A DNA stretch of 64,000 bases from Pyrenopolyporus hunteri (taxonomy: Eukaryota; Ascomycota; Sordariomycetes; Xylariales; Hypoxylaceae): the NCBI GenBank assembly GCA_902806595.1, contig CADCXC010000003.1:310001-374000 (forward strand). The letters run 5' to 3'. A model generated the notes under the pieces. The model had not been told where the DNA came from and searched no databases. It worked only from the letters and a program-made list of their open reading frames with translations. This document shows positions 1 through 11,206 of the stretch, piece by piece; position 1 is the stretch's first letter; each line of letters begins with the position of its first letter. The translations under genes were made by a program, and so were the position numbers.

Positions 1-142
1 TCTAGTATATCCGAATTTAGAGTACGTTTCCCGGTGATAAAGTGTACGTAAATGTAATGCCATCAGATTATAATACAACCGACTTAGCCAATAGCACGGA
101 GACTCCCTGAAGACTTTCCAGTTCATTGTGTTTCCAGTACTG

Positions 143-1157
143 TCAGTCGAGACGACGTAGTACTTCTTTAACCAAGCCGCCCGAGTACTGGCCGTTTGTC
201 TCCAGAAGAGACTTGAACTCTTGGCTTTGACATAAATCCTCAACCTTACAGGCAGTATAGAGATTAATCAGTAATCTGAGCTCGTCCACCTTTTCCTCCC
301 AGTCTACCGTATTCTCGTAACAATATTGTACTAGCTGTATGATATCACCAATCCTCTCTTCGTACAGAGTAAAAGCTACTAGGATCCCGTGCAGCTTGCG
401 AAGACAGAGTAACTTCAACGCATCGATACCGTAATAGTCTGCAAGTACATATAACCTGGCATGGGAGAGAAAGACTTCGGCATAGCTACCGGGCTCGTTC
501 TGACTAAGGCTAGTATCTGGGTATAGACACTTGAACCGATCCCAGAGACTTCTTTTCTTTTCTCCCCATCTATGGTAATCCGCCTCCCGACTCTCCCGCT
601 TATCATGCTCCATCTCTTCTTGGGGCGAGGCACCCTGGTAGTTCCCGGTGTATACGTACTCGCCGAACCGGATAAACGTTTCCACGTCCGTCTCTTCCAG
701 GAAAACGGACTGTTCCTTAGCCTCCTTCATATCACCATTGACCAACTTATTCAGGGCCGGCGACTGGTGTGCGACGAGGGTGGCATGGATCTGGAATTGG
801 GTCCTCTGCGGGCCTACAAGGAATTCGAATAATCCTGACGAGAGAATTCTGGTAAGTTAGTACTTGAACCCGGCTCCTCATAAATTCGACTTACTCCGCA
901 TAAGGCAGCTGGTCCATAACGGGAGAAGAGGTAGTCTGCGGACAAGGTGTTGGGACGGTAGGGGGAGGGTCCGTGGGGCGGGGATTGGTAGGAGGAGGGT
1001 TTGCAGGAGGAAGAAAGCCGGAAAAGCTGAATCCCTCGAATCTTCTGTTCGCGCGACCGGATCTTCGGCGGACCTTAGCATGCCGGTCAGAATTTTGATG
1101 CTGTCGAAGTGATTGTTGGGTAGCGAAGTACCGATCGCATGCGTTGCAGAAAGCCAT
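143..1157 (-). CDS. C2H2 zinc finger-BTB/POZ domain protein, two exons
   Basis: Exons 1157..895 and 848..143; the 46-nt intron starts GTAAGT, ends CAG and holds a perfect TACTAAC branch site. Splicing keeps the frame and gives 322 residues. The N-terminus has one C2H2 finger (Cys4, Cys7, His20, His26; C-X2-C-X12-H-X5-H, spaced like RNA- or protein-binding fingers), followed by a Pro/Arg-rich linker of about 50 residues. Exon 2 opens with a typical fungal BTB core (SGLFEFLVGP, then IHATLVAHQSPAL, then FIRFGEYVYTGNY). BTB domains dimerise and often recruit Cullin-3; the partner here is unknown. I start at the ATG two residues before the finger, since the longer frame begins at TTG. Role probably regulatory or in protein turnover; this is inference from domains only. 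Confidence 0.8.
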
Positions 1158-2058
1158 TGAAATTGGCAGAATCAAAAATCAACCCTTCCCGGACCGCCCA
1201 AGGAGTTGGTTGGGTTATATCCACGTGACAGTGCTGCACTCCTGATAGATCCTCCACTCCAGGCTTCTCGAGGCTGATTATCCCGCCTTGGCAGGGAGCC
1301 GGCTTGATATAATCTTAAAAGAAAATTTCATATGCAATATCATTAATAAGTGTTCATCCTCTCTTAGGGGAGCTGGCAACCGGGTTCCACGATATGACTG
1401 AGTTAATATGATTGTGTTAAACTTAGAACCCGTCCGTGGTAGCTAAAATCAGAGCCTGGGGCTATTCTGCGTGGAGTATGACACACTATCGAATAGGCAA
1501 GCATAGATCGTAATACAATAGAGATTAGGAGACCCTAGAGCAGGATATCCTGGGATGAATGACAGTACAGGTCTGGTGAGTGGAATGGCTCAGAATGCAG
1601 CGCCCTGAAGACAGTGCCATGTCCCGGCGCCACCAACCTGTCTCTGCCGCTCGAGCTCTAGGTCAATCATACAAAATGCTCGGCTTATCCGTTTGCATAA
1701 AGAGAGAGCTCTACTAGTATGTCAGGAAGCGGCGCTGGAGAATTGAGATACGGTTGAGGATTCCGAGTGTACTCGATGGCGTAATCGCGTCGTTGCTCGG
1801 CTTGGATAAAATGGCTAATCAGTGCGTACGCGTCAAGGCTGGCGCAAAGCATGGCTGCCGCCACCCACTCGTGACGGGCCCAAGACCGATGTGCATTGTC
1901 TACAAGACGGTCACGAAAGACAGGACGCGGCGATGGGAGCTACGGTACCAAATCGGCCAAAAGGTAATATAGGTATATGTAGGCTAATACCTATTTTCCA
2001 GGTCGGTTTTCATGAATATTCGATAGCCCACAACAGGTACCATCACCCATCCTCAGCC
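1158..2058. other. Intergenic region, no supported gene
   Basis: About 0.9 kb upstream of the zinc finger-BTB gene. Reading frames here are short and lack recognisable motifs. It presumably holds the BTB gene promoter and the 3' region of the small gene on its other side. Confidence 0.5.
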
Positions 2059-2458
2059 TTATGAGCTACCGCCGGCGCCATTACCGGTATTGTTTGTTTC
2101 GCGGGCAGCGTCGTCGGCGTCGGCCTTTACAAAGGCCTCTAGGATAGCCTTCCCCTCAGCTGCATCATCATCATCCCACGGCTTAAGTCCCATAGATTGC
2201 ATGAACCTAGTCCAGCCACCATACGACTTGCAGATTTTGCGTTCGGCCGCGCTCAGAGGGGGCTCTAAAGCTCAAATATTAGCTATCCTGTTTTCAGAGG
2301 GGGAGGGTAGGATCTTCAACGAACGGAGAGCGTCTGTAGCTGGCATCTTTGCAGGGTATACCGAACTTGCTGTATTTCTTTTCTTTTTTCTGGGTGTGTT
2401 CGAAATATGAGGTTGGTCTTATGGTTTTTCTCAAACGAACTTGTTTGCGAAGAAGCAT
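2059..2458 (-). CDS. Small hypothetical protein, probable two-exon gene
   Basis: Likely exons 2458..2362 and 2264..2059, giving 100 residues. The C-terminal exon reads like real protein: a basic start (AAERKICKSYGGWTRFM), then GLKPWDDDDAAEGKAI, then an acidic, low-complexity tail. The proposed intron (GTATAC...CTTTAG, about 97 nt, with GCTAATA branch) is the only phase-consistent junction I found. Exon 1 is Lys/Arg-rich. I do not recognise a named family, though the SYGGW...GLKPWD arrangement looks like a conserved short motif in fungal hypothetical proteins. The intron could be wrong: the frame before the acceptor contains a stop, and CCCCCTCTGA occurs on both sides of it, so a decayed copy is possible. 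Confidence 0.42.
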
Positions 2459-2885
2459 TGAAATAAACCTTTACCTTTATATAGATAATGAAGGCGAGCG
2501 GGCCCAGTGATAAGATTGCCCACGTCCACACCGCCCGTCAAAATTTCGATATTTTAAAAATAAAGTAATTTTATTATCAAGTTTAATTATTTTATTTATC
2601 TTTTTAACGCGTTTAATTTCGAGAATAAGTCTATCCGTACACGACTAGCCGGCGTATGTTCAAGAAAAAAATACGAGGGTCTTGAGTCAACGCTAATCCC
2701 CAATTACGTCCACTAAACTTCAGTGGACACCCGCTAGAATATAGCGAGCAGTATTAGCTCGCCTTTATACAGTAAAGACAACTTATATTATACAGCTAAA
2801 ATTCAACAATACGCTCTGGCTCTGAGGCGTAGACAGTTAACGGCTTGGATATATCACACCAAGACCTCGGCGCCCGGGCACTAAT
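2459..2885. other. AT-rich intergenic region
   Basis: Positions about 2540-2640 are strongly AT-rich (runs of A and T with ATTTTATT blocks), unlike the flanking genes. No frame with coding character. It could be a decayed, mutation-worn repeat (RIP-like) or simply spacer. Confidence 0.4.
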
Positions 2886-4048
2886 TCAATCCCGGAGTTC
2901 GTACAACTGACTCACGGCGCCAAGTCCGTCCTTCGAATAGAGAGCCAGAAAGTGCGTAGGATCACGGTTGAACACGCCGGGCCAATGCGAAGAGGCCTCG
3001 CCCGTGACCACGCTGCCGGACCACGTCCTACCGCCGTCCACGCTGGTGATTACCTTCATCTGCGCGCCGTCGTAGCCGCTGGTGCCTTCGACGTCCTCGT
3101 TCGTCATAAAGCTGGCTACTAGGGTGCCCCAAACGTTGTACACCTGCGGCGCGCCGGCCAGCTTCCCGTTCCGCGCCGTGTACAGCCGGTTGCGCTCGCC
3201 CCACGACCGGCCGTCGTCGTGCGAGATGACGTAGTCGACCGAGAAGGGCCCGTTCTCGGTGTTTTCGAAGACGGCGCTGCAAGAAGTTAGAATCCTCGAA
3301 ATGTTCGGAAGAGGCAAGCCCCAAGCGGACGGTTCGCGAGGGAGACTGACATTAGATTTCCGTTGTTATCGATAGGAGCGACGCCGACCATGCCATCCCG
3401 GGAACTTCGGTCGCCTCCCGAGACGGCAACCCAGCGGGACCAAGTCGAACCGCCGTCGGTGGAGTACTTCATGAAGTTGTCCTGATCGCCCGCGCTGTTC
3501 TCCGCGGAATAATAGCACTGCAGCGATCCGTCCCTCGCGATCCGCAAGAACGGCTCCCAAAGCCCGTTCACGCCGGACGGGACGTGCTCCTCGACGGTGG
3601 AAAGATACCGGAAGGTCTTGCCTCCGTCGTCCGAGTAAGAAATGGAGATGCGGAAGTACGTGTAGTGCCAGTCCGCACCCGTGCGGTCGTGGTTCCTATA
3701 TGCATACAGGATTCTCCCATCGGGCAGCTGGAGCGGGAACGCGTTGTTGATATCGTGGGTCGCAATCTCGCCCCGGAACACTTCGCCGAGATATTCCCAC
3801 GACTGGCCGCCGTTGGTGGATTTCACTACACGAAGAACGTTTTGGCTGCCGTCCCGCGCGACGTACCCGCCGATCAGGTTGCCGTCGTTCATGAAGCTGA
3901 CCCTCACATACTCGGAGTTAACATCGATTACCACCGGCTCGCCGGCTTTCACAACACGGCCCGGTAACCGCTTGCTAAGGGAGGTCGGGGCCCCCCCTAT
4001 CAACCCAGCGACGCCGAGCGCCGTGAAGAGGATCCTGTGGAAAAGCAT
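2886..4048 (-). CDS. Secreted GH93 exo-1,5-alpha-L-arabinofuranosidase/exo-arabinanase (BNR repeat)
   Basis: Exons 4048..3351 and 3276..2886; the 74-nt intron runs GTCAGT to TTGCAG with a TTCTAAC branch. It splits an Ile codon and rebuilds GNLIAVFENTENG. The product has 362 residues. It starts with a signal peptide (about 20 residues ending ...IGGAPTS) and a Lys-Arg site at about 26-27 suggesting Kex2 processing. Five Asp-box/BNR signatures (S-x-D-x-G-x-[TS]-W type: STNGGQSW, SYSDDGGKTF, YSTDGGSTW, SHDDGRSW, TSVDGGRTW) define a six-bladed propeller. NGLWEPF and SRDGMVGVAP match the GH93 family, which releases arabinobiose from the non-reducing end of linear arabinan. Likely role: extracellular pectin side-chain breakdown. 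Sialidase is the other BNR option but is less likely. Confidence 0.88.
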
Positions 4049-6291
4049 GATAAGAATTAATGCGTTTACGGCCCAAGTATATCATAGCGCATTTCCAGAC
4101 CGAATAACGATATGGGCGTCTTGCTGCTATAATATAGATCAGCGACTTAGTTTCCAAGCCTTACAATCGGCGCATCGTCGTAGCATCCGCACCTCGGGAA
4201 GTAGGATGTCGCCATTCCCAATAATGCCATGGCGTTTTCGAGTTCCATCCTGCAGACTCCCCGTTTCTAACTTTAACCCCACGAAGCCATTGCGGGACTG
4301 ACTAGCGGACATGATACAACCTGCAAGGCCCTATTGTCGAGGGCGATTATCCGGATTTGGCAATACAACGCTTTTGCGCAGTCGCAAAGCTGAGTATAGC
4401 AAAGACCTTGAAACCCAATAAGGCAGGTCAACAGAGGGAAAACTCGAGCTGCGTTTGTTTGGTAGGGCTGGTAAAGGTTCTTATTCGAGAAGGTGGCTTT
4501 ATTAACTCGGCTCTCGCCAGCCATCCGATCTGGGCCTCTGCCGAGAACCGCGATGTGGCGGTACGCGATGGTTTATCGCTGTTAATTGAAGGTTCATCTT
4601 GGAAATATCTACTTTGAATGCAGAGGTTAAGCCTTAGAGGAACAATAAACCCCATGGCAATATGGATGTCCGATGTTCGGCTCTCTCCTTAATTTTCTAT
4701 AATAGTTCTTGAAGTATACGTATTTAGGAAGGTGGTGGAACGATCCAATCAATCAGAGACGCCGGGTGCTGACGTTGAGGGTTTGCGCTTTGCGAGAGTG
4801 TTTCATACTATGTACCTATTAAGTAGCAAGGTGTCGTTAGGCTCTGCTTATATTTGAGACTGAAATGAGTCGATGGTCAAAGCTATGAGGTCCGCGAAGA
4901 TGAACAAAAAAAAGCAAAAAATAAAAAAACTCAATACAAATTAACCTCCTGTTCAGAGGCTGCGAACTTGCGTTCGGGACAATTGCAAGGTGAACGAAGA
5001 AGGAGTTGGGGGGACGACTTGAGTCTAGATGGTCTAGAATCAGACTATTTACTTGTACTTCAGGTCAGCCAGTTTATAGAGAAGCCCATCGCTCGACGTA
5101 TTCTCATAAAAAAAAAAGAAAAAAAAATAGATAGCGAAAGCGGGGAAAGGGGGAGAAAAGGAAGCGAAGAGAAGAAGGATGTAAAATAGGATACGACAGG
5201 ATATTATATAGTTGGGAAATTTGTTGTTTTGCGATACTTACGAATTTGAAATTGTCTCGATTCCCATAGAAATCGGGGTCAAGCGAAAACCACCAAACGA
5301 CAACAGGAAATGGAAATAGCTGGATTGGCAGTAGATCACGTGTATGCACTTCTATTGCGGAATATACAATACAGATCTGGTTCTAGATCGTCCCCCTGTC
5401 TCTCTTTTCTCAGCGCGCATGGCCAATTTTTAACCCGACCCGCTCCATTTTCTTCCCTCATTTCCAGCTCCCTATCGGCTGATTCCGATCGTACCACCGC
5501 GCTCTCGCATCGTACCACGCAGCAGGCCAGAATGCCATAAGCGGGTGTCCAGCAGCCTGATTTTGGAGGGGGCTTCTCATCTCCGGCCCCCTTTCGCCGC
5601 CGCGCATCCGCCTGCCAGGTACATGGTGATGCCTCGCGGATGCTGCTAGTAATGACCAGATATTACCGTTTTCTAGCTGGTGCGCAGCCGCATGGCGTGA
5701 CACGGGTATTGCTCTCGCCAGATACGGCTTCCTAGGCGAGGCGAAGGAGGTTCTATGGTAAGCTTTCCCGACTGATGGGTTTGGCGGGTGCCCGCGTGCC
5801 TGTCATGGACCAGCCCGCACTGCTGTCGTAACCACACTGCTGGATTCGCCCGTTAGCCTCGGAACGGTCCCGAGGTCGTATGTTCGACAGTGCTGAGGGA
5901 GTCGTCGTTCTCTGGTTCTGGGGCGATGAGGAGGGTCGGGGAGCGTGATTATGATTGTCGTTGGCCCGAATGGCTGGAGGCCCATGTAATATAAGAGTGA
6001 TCGTGAGCTGCGTACTCTAGGATTTGGAAGAAATACTTTGTTATCATCATCATCATCATAGACATCTTCACTCATCATCGGTTGTATATTCTTATACATA
6101 CTTACATCTACACTATCTCCGCTCTGGGTCCCAGTAGAGTAACATAGATCTCGCAACTCTTCGAATCTTCTCATTACGTCTTAAAGACTATACTTCAACA
6201 GCTATCTTATTAGACGCTTAAACCCGTCTCATCTCATCCTTTTCTCACCTTACTTGTACATTTACTCAAATCTAAAAGACCAAAAATCAAA
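4049..6291. other. Long intergenic region (2.2 kb)
   Basis: Contains A-rich runs (about 4908-4930, 5106-5130), a TCATCATCATCATCATC short run near 6045, and no frame with domain content. The last ~110 bases before 6292 are pyrimidine-rich (CTCATCTCATCC, CTCACCTTAC) and look like a fungal 5' UTR. Confidence 0.5.
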
Positions 6292-6624
6292 ATGGTTGCC
6301 GCCGCCGCAGCTCGAGTCCCTGCCTCCGCCGTCATCCGACAAATCTTCAAGAGCTTCCGACAATCCGCCCGGATCGTAGAAGGGCCGACCGAAGCCTATC
6401 CCTCCCTCGGACCGTCGCAACGTGGAGATTGGGGCCGTATCGCGCGAAGTCGTCTTGGTGTTGCTTCTGTGTTAGTTCGCCCGTCCTGATACCTTCTTTG
6501 CTTCTATACGAGAACAAGCAAAGGCTGACCTTGAGAACACAGATATTTCCCTGCCCTCGGTACCTTCCTTACCTGGCCCTTCATCAGCAAGGCCTTCCTT
6601 GACGGACACATGGGCCAATTCTAG
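6292..6624 (+). CDS. Small single-span membrane protein, probably mitochondrial, two exons
   Basis: Exons 6292..6470 and 6543..6624 with a 72-nt intron (GTTAGT to ACACAG), giving 86 residues. The start has good context (AAAATCAAAATGG). The N-terminus is rich in Ala, Arg and Ser without acidic residues (VPASAVIRQIFKSFRQSAR), as in mitochondrial presequences. The middle holds a PSLGPSQRGDWGRIAR motif, and the C-terminal part (ASVYFPALGTFLTWPFISKA) forms one hydrophobic segment. Size and layout resemble accessory subunits of respiratory complexes or ATP synthase, but I cannot assign a named subunit. Intron position and frame closure support a real gene. Confidence 0.72.
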
Positions 6625-7011
6625 TTCGATTCGACTGTAATACTACGTGTCAACCGCCTTTCATATATACTCATACCGTCCATCACGACGAGTTTTACTA
6701 TGGTCTTACAATACAACACATCTGTACATAATCCCCTACGTATACGACACACCCGGGAGGCGTTTTAGCGTGAATAACCGGGCGATTCAATCATGATGAC
6801 ATCGACGGCGTTCCGGTTTGGTCCCTGCCTAATCAGATTGGAGAGGTAGATGGAGTGAGAGAAAGGAAAAGGGGGGAACCTGAAAAAAGAAAGGGTTCAT
6901 GAGGAGGGAATCTTGCTAAGAGGTGTACACATACATTTAGCATAGCGTGGAAGTAGTCAACATGTCAATCATCTTCAACCCCTATTTGTCTATATGCAAT
7001 AAAATGCTATG
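6625..7011. other. Convergent 3' intergenic region
   Basis: Lies between the 3' ends of two genes transcribed toward each other. No coding or repeat signal seen. Confidence 0.5.
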
Positions 7012-8418
7012 TTACGAGATAACAGTGCCGGCCGCCGCATGGGCAGCAGCGGAGAGGTCGGCGGCCTTCTTCTCAGGCCCATCTCCGTATTCCAGGTACC
7101 CGTACTTGGCCTCAGGTTCGTGCAATTTCCTCGCCTCGGTGGTGTCGTGCAAGCCCGTACGCCTCAGGACCTCTATAGTCCGTTCATAGTTGTCCTCGGC
7201 GTACTTCTCGGCATCGAAACCGAGCAGCCAGGCCTCGCGCCGTAACCTCATACTCTCCGGGTTCTTCTTGGCAGCGTCAAAGTCCGCCTTGTGCCAAATA
7301 TCTCGCGTCTGCTCGCCCGTCTTCTGTGCTGACTTGACGCGCTCATACCGGATAGCTTCAAACGCTGCGACCGCTTCCTGGACCTTATCCGGGCCACCGC
7401 ACTCCCGAAGGCATACGGCAATGGTTACTCCGTCTTCCATCGCCTGCGATGCCCCCTGAATAGACGTCGGTAAGAAAGGATGCGCCGAATCACCGATCAA
7501 CGCGATTCGCCTGCCCTTAGAGATCCAGGTCGGTAGGGGGTCGCGGTATACAAGCTTCCAATCGATAAGTGGCGATGGCGTTTTGTCAAGAATCTTCTGC
7601 ACGACCGGGTCCCAACCTTCAAGTACCTTCCGAGCATCTTCCAGCGGCGCTTCCAGTTGCCAACTCTCCTCGATATCCGCCTCGTCCTTGTGCGTGCATA
7701 CCCACGAGAAGTCTTTACCCTTCTTCATACATGCCGCAATGAAGTGCACATCCGGGCCGAGCCAGGCGACGTGCTTATCGCCACCCTCGGTGAAGAACTT
7801 GGTGTCCGGATCCTTAGCAATCTCATCGGCGCTGAACCAACTGCGATACACTGCATAACCGGACGGCTTGGGTTTATCCTCGAATCCGAGAACAATCTTG
7901 CGGCCCTTGCTACGCACGCCTTCTGCAGCGACCACAACATCGGCAGTAATCCTCTCGCCCCCTTCAAGGACCACACCTGCCTTTTCGGCATCCTCGAAGT
8001 AGTCCTCGACGCGTGCGTTGAGGCGGATGTTAACGCCGATCTCCTTCGCATGATTGTAGACTACCTCATGGAACTCGCCGCGGTGGCCGTCGTAACGGAT
8101 GCCAAACTCCTTATCTTCACCCTCCCAATATTGCGTGAAGAGTGTGTCTCCTTTCCAGGACTTCAGCGTGATCGAGTCAGCCCGCATGCTAAGAGGTTCT
8201 AACTTCTCGGCAACGCCCGGCCACCGGCGGAACAGCCGCGACGAGTTGGGTCCGAAAGAGATGATGTCTCCTAGCAGCTTAAGCTCCGGGAACTTCTCGA
8301 GCACGAGCACATCATGTCCTTTGCGGTGGCACTCGATCGCAGCCGTTAGTCCCGCGAAGCCTGTGCCCACCACAATCACTTTGATGCCCGTCTGAGAAGG
8401 TTTCTGTGATTCGGCCAT
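7012..8418 (-). CDS. FAD-dependent aromatic monooxygenase (salicylate hydroxylase-like)
   Basis: Intronless, 468 residues. It has the three flavin-hydroxylase signatures in order: the dinucleotide-binding GxGxxG (VVGTGFAGLTAAIE, residues about 16-29) with the acidic end of strand 2 in VLEKFPEL; the middle DG-type segment (VVVAAEGVRSKGR, about 160-172, here EG instead of DG); and the GD motif (RIALIGDSAHPFLPTSIQGA). This family (PHBH fold) uses NAD(P)H and O2 to hydroxylate phenolic substrates, and many fungal members act on salicylate, 6-hydroxynicotinate or secondary metabolites. The substrate cannot be read from sequence. No signal peptide, so cytosolic. It is head-to-head with an MFS transporter gene, which suggests joint uptake or export and catabolism of an aromatic compound. 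Confidence 0.88.
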   Translation of the reverse strand: MAESQKPSQTGIKVIVVGTGFAGLTAAIECHRKGHDVLVLEKFPELKLLGDIISFGPNSSRLFRRWPGVAEKLEPLSMRADSITLKSWKGDTLFTQYWEGEDKEFGIRYDGHRGEFHEVVYNHAKEIGVNIRLNARVEDYFEDAEKAGVVLEGGERITADVVVAAEGVRSKGRKIVLGFEDKPKPSGYAVYRSWFSADEIAKDPDTKFFTEGGDKHVAWLGPDVHFIAACMKKGKDFSWVCTHKDEADIEESWQLEAPLEDARKVLEGWDPVVQKILDKTPSPLIDWKLVYRDPLPTWISKGRRIALIGDSAHPFLPTSIQGASQAMEDGVTIAVCLRECGGPDKVQEAVAAFEAIRYERVKSAQKTGEQTRDIWHKADFDAAKKNPESMRLRREAWLLGFDAEKYAEDNYERTIEVLRRTGLHDTTEARKLHEPEAKYGYLEYGDGPEKKAADLSAAAHAAAGTVIS

Positions 8419-9299
8419 GCTTATTGTCCTTGCTCGTTGATTGCTCAGTACGTTCTGCCGGTGTTCTCGGCTTCTTAAAGATCGGAACTTGCGGGGAAGG
8501 TTTGATTACGAGCCACCGACGAGGCGATTCCGAGAAAGCCGAGGGGTCGGGTCAGTCCACCCCTAACCGTAAGAGCTTGCCGTCCTCACATGAACAACCG
8601 AAACAAGACAGACGGCATGTGGTTCTTTGATATTAGTTTCGCAAGAGCCCTACGGCGGAAGCGTGAGGTTACGCATTGGACCCTTCAACCTGACTATATT
8701 AGAGCCAATATTCCCCGCATCTGGGGTGAGAAGGGGTTTCGGCAGTTGTATCGAAACGGTAATCCTTAGGCCTCCGTACTCAACTATAGACTAGGTGGTT
8801 AAATCTCAAGGTGGTTATCGCACAAAGCACTAGCATGCTGTATACAATCCCTCGCCGTAGGCCACCAATCAATAGTCGGTAGAGAAGATGACGGTTGAGT
8901 TCTGACTGGCCACTCCCCCTGTCCGGGTTCAGGCGGGGAAAGCTTCTGATACCCTGTGGGAGACTTATTTCCCCAAGTTTTCATGACGCGGAGTTTTCGC
9001 TCAGGCTTAGTATAGGCGGATTTTTCCTAGATCTGGACTCGTATCGCTGGGAGTGTTGATAAAAGCGACGCGATGCGACGCTCTAATGCACCGGGATCCT
9101 GTCACCCTTGCCCATACGCCCATCACCGCTGCGAGGAGAAGGGGTAGTCATTGCTTATCAACGCGGTTCCCCAATTGCTTTATATGTATTCCAAACATAA
9201 CCTCCCAAGAGAGATAGGGGGAACGCGATATAATCCTATCATTCTCCTCGGACACAATAAACGATTCTCAGATTATTCACGTCAAAAAAGGCTGGCACG
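8419..9299. promoter_or_regulatory. Shared divergent promoter region
   Basis: This 881-bp region separates the start codons of the FAD monooxygenase (minus) and MFS transporter (plus) genes. It has no supported coding frame. Its position implies that it holds both promoters. I could not identify a specific operator. Confidence 0.55.
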
Positions 9300-11206
9300 A
9301 TGCCTTGGGGAATCCTCGAGGATAAGCATGGGGCTCACGTCCCAGGCACGAGTACGGTGACTTCCGAAGATGAGAAAAACAAATCGGGAGAGAGATGCTA
9401 ATCCAAACCTTTAGTTATACTTGCGGACCAGTCCGATGTTCCGGAAGAATATCGAAACGTCTCTCGAGAACTGCTCAAGCATGGCACTGGGAAATTTTCT
9501 CACATCATATTGAGCCCACAACCGAGCGACTCCCCGAATGATCCTCTAAATGTGAGTCCACGGCTTGAAAGGGCTTAAAGCATCGGGAACTCACAAGAAC
9601 ACAGTGGCCGACGTGGCGCAAAGATGCCATTCTAGTCATCGTGGGCCTATCGGCCGGCGTTGTAGGCGCGTATGGCCCTATGATTTCACCCGGATTCGTC
9701 GAGATTGCCGCGGCGCTCAATATAACCGTCAATACGCTCTCGCAAGCCACGGCTTGGGTCGTTTTGATGATCGGGCTTTCGTTGTTCATCTTCAACCCCC
9801 TGGCTAAAAAGGTTGGGCGGCGCCCAGTATATTTGATGTCAAGTATAATAATGTTATCTGGAAGCATCTGGGGCGCCCTCGCGAAAGATTACAGTAGCTT
9901 TTTGGGTAGTAGGGTTTGGAGTGGACTGGGCATGGCACCTTACGAGGTGTTGGTCCAATGCACAATCGCCGACATCTACTACATCCACCAGCGTGCCACC
10001 AGGATCGCGATCTGGAATATGTTTTTGCTATGCGGGATTAGCGGAGGCGCCCTCATAGCGGGGTATATCATCGAGGTAAGTCCCAGTTGGAGACCCCGCC
10101 GCGCCGCTCGCTAACATGATTCGCAGGACCAAGGCTGGCAGTGGACTTTGATCTGGTGCGCGATCATCTTCGGTATTCTCCTACCTCTAGTCGTCTTCTT
10201 CGTCCCCGAAACAGCGTACAGAAGACAGTCGTTCGAACAGCAACTGGCGGCTAGAGGTGCTGCTAGCCGTGATGCGAAGCCGGAGACTTCGGAGAAGAAG
10301 GATGCATCGTCGGACCAAGAAGAGAGCACCAAGGTGGAAACGGTGGAGACCGGAGGGCTGACCGAACGCAAGGATTCGTATCTGAAGAGCTTGAGCTTAT
10401 GGACTGGCGTTATCTATACGAAGACGCCTCTTTGGAAGATTTTCCTGCGTCCGGTCGTAATCTTCTTCTACCCGGCTGTCCTCTGGGCATTCCTGGTTTT
10501 CGGGGTTACGTTGAGCTGGATCGTGGTGTTCAGTGTCGTGAACGCGGTCATCTTCACGGCGGAGCCCTACAATTTCTCCGTGTCCGAAACCGGGTTGATT
10601 TCACTGTCACCATTCATCCTCACCTTCGTGGGCGAGGTTATGTCAGGTCCGTTGAACGACTGGGTTTGCATGTATCTGGCCAAGAAGAACCACGGCATCT
10701 ACGAGCCTGAGTTCCGACTACCGCCGATTATCATTTCATTCCTGGTCGGTATTGTGGGATTTTTCGGGTTTGGCGCTACGGTCCATTACCAAACGCACTG
10801 GACTGGGCCTGTCTTGTGCTTTGGGTTGGCAAACATGAGCCTTGCCCTGTCCAATGCGTCTGTCTTCGGCTATGTCATCGATTCTCATAAAGAGCTGAGC
10901 GAAGAAGGTATGTCGCCCCTCATCTAGTATCCTCATCTAGTATTTTCTTATAGTTGAGATGCATACTAAGCCGTACTTCTTGTAGCATTCGTGGCCATCA
11001 ACGCTAGGAACCTCCTGACGTTTGGCCTTACATATTTCGTCAACGACTGGCTCGCGAGGGATGGGGTCCTCGCAGTCTTCAATGTGCTCGGCAGTGTATT
11101 CGTTGCTGTAAACCTGTTGACGATCCCGCTGTGGATCTACGGAAAACGAATCCGGGGATATATCTCTCGAAACAAGACCCTGCATCGATTTATGCATGAA
11201 GATTAG
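9300..11206 (+). CDS. MFS transporter, five exons
   Basis: Exons 9300..9351, 9415..9551, 9605..10075, 10127..10907 and 10986..11206. All four introns (51-78 nt) are GT-AG and the phases close, giving 553 residues. The start MPWGILEDKHGAHVPG and the later SPNDPLNWPTWRKDA are the usual N-terminal cytosolic motifs of fungal drug/proton antiporter-type MFS proteins. About 12 hydrophobic segments follow; GRRPVYL after the second helix is the family loop motif. A charged central loop rich in Lys, Glu and Ser (about residues 280-330) separates the two halves. The small first exon is supported by the strong motif match but its donor (GTACGG) is less certain. Probable plasma membrane transporter; substrate unknown. 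It is paired with the divergent FAD monooxygenase gene. Confidence 0.85.

Noticed and set aside
572..832. Plus-strand frames over the BTB exon
   Set aside because: The minus strand carries a clear BTB domain; the opposite frames have no motif.
2886..4048. Sialidase/neuraminidase
   Set aside because: Asp-box repeats are shared, but the NGLWEPF and GNLIAVFENTE blocks and the total length fit GH93 exo-arabinanase.
5803..6174. 123-codon minus-strand frame with Asp run
   Set aside because: The Asp run is just the TCATCATC repeat; it lies in the likely promoter of the small membrane protein gene and has no domain.
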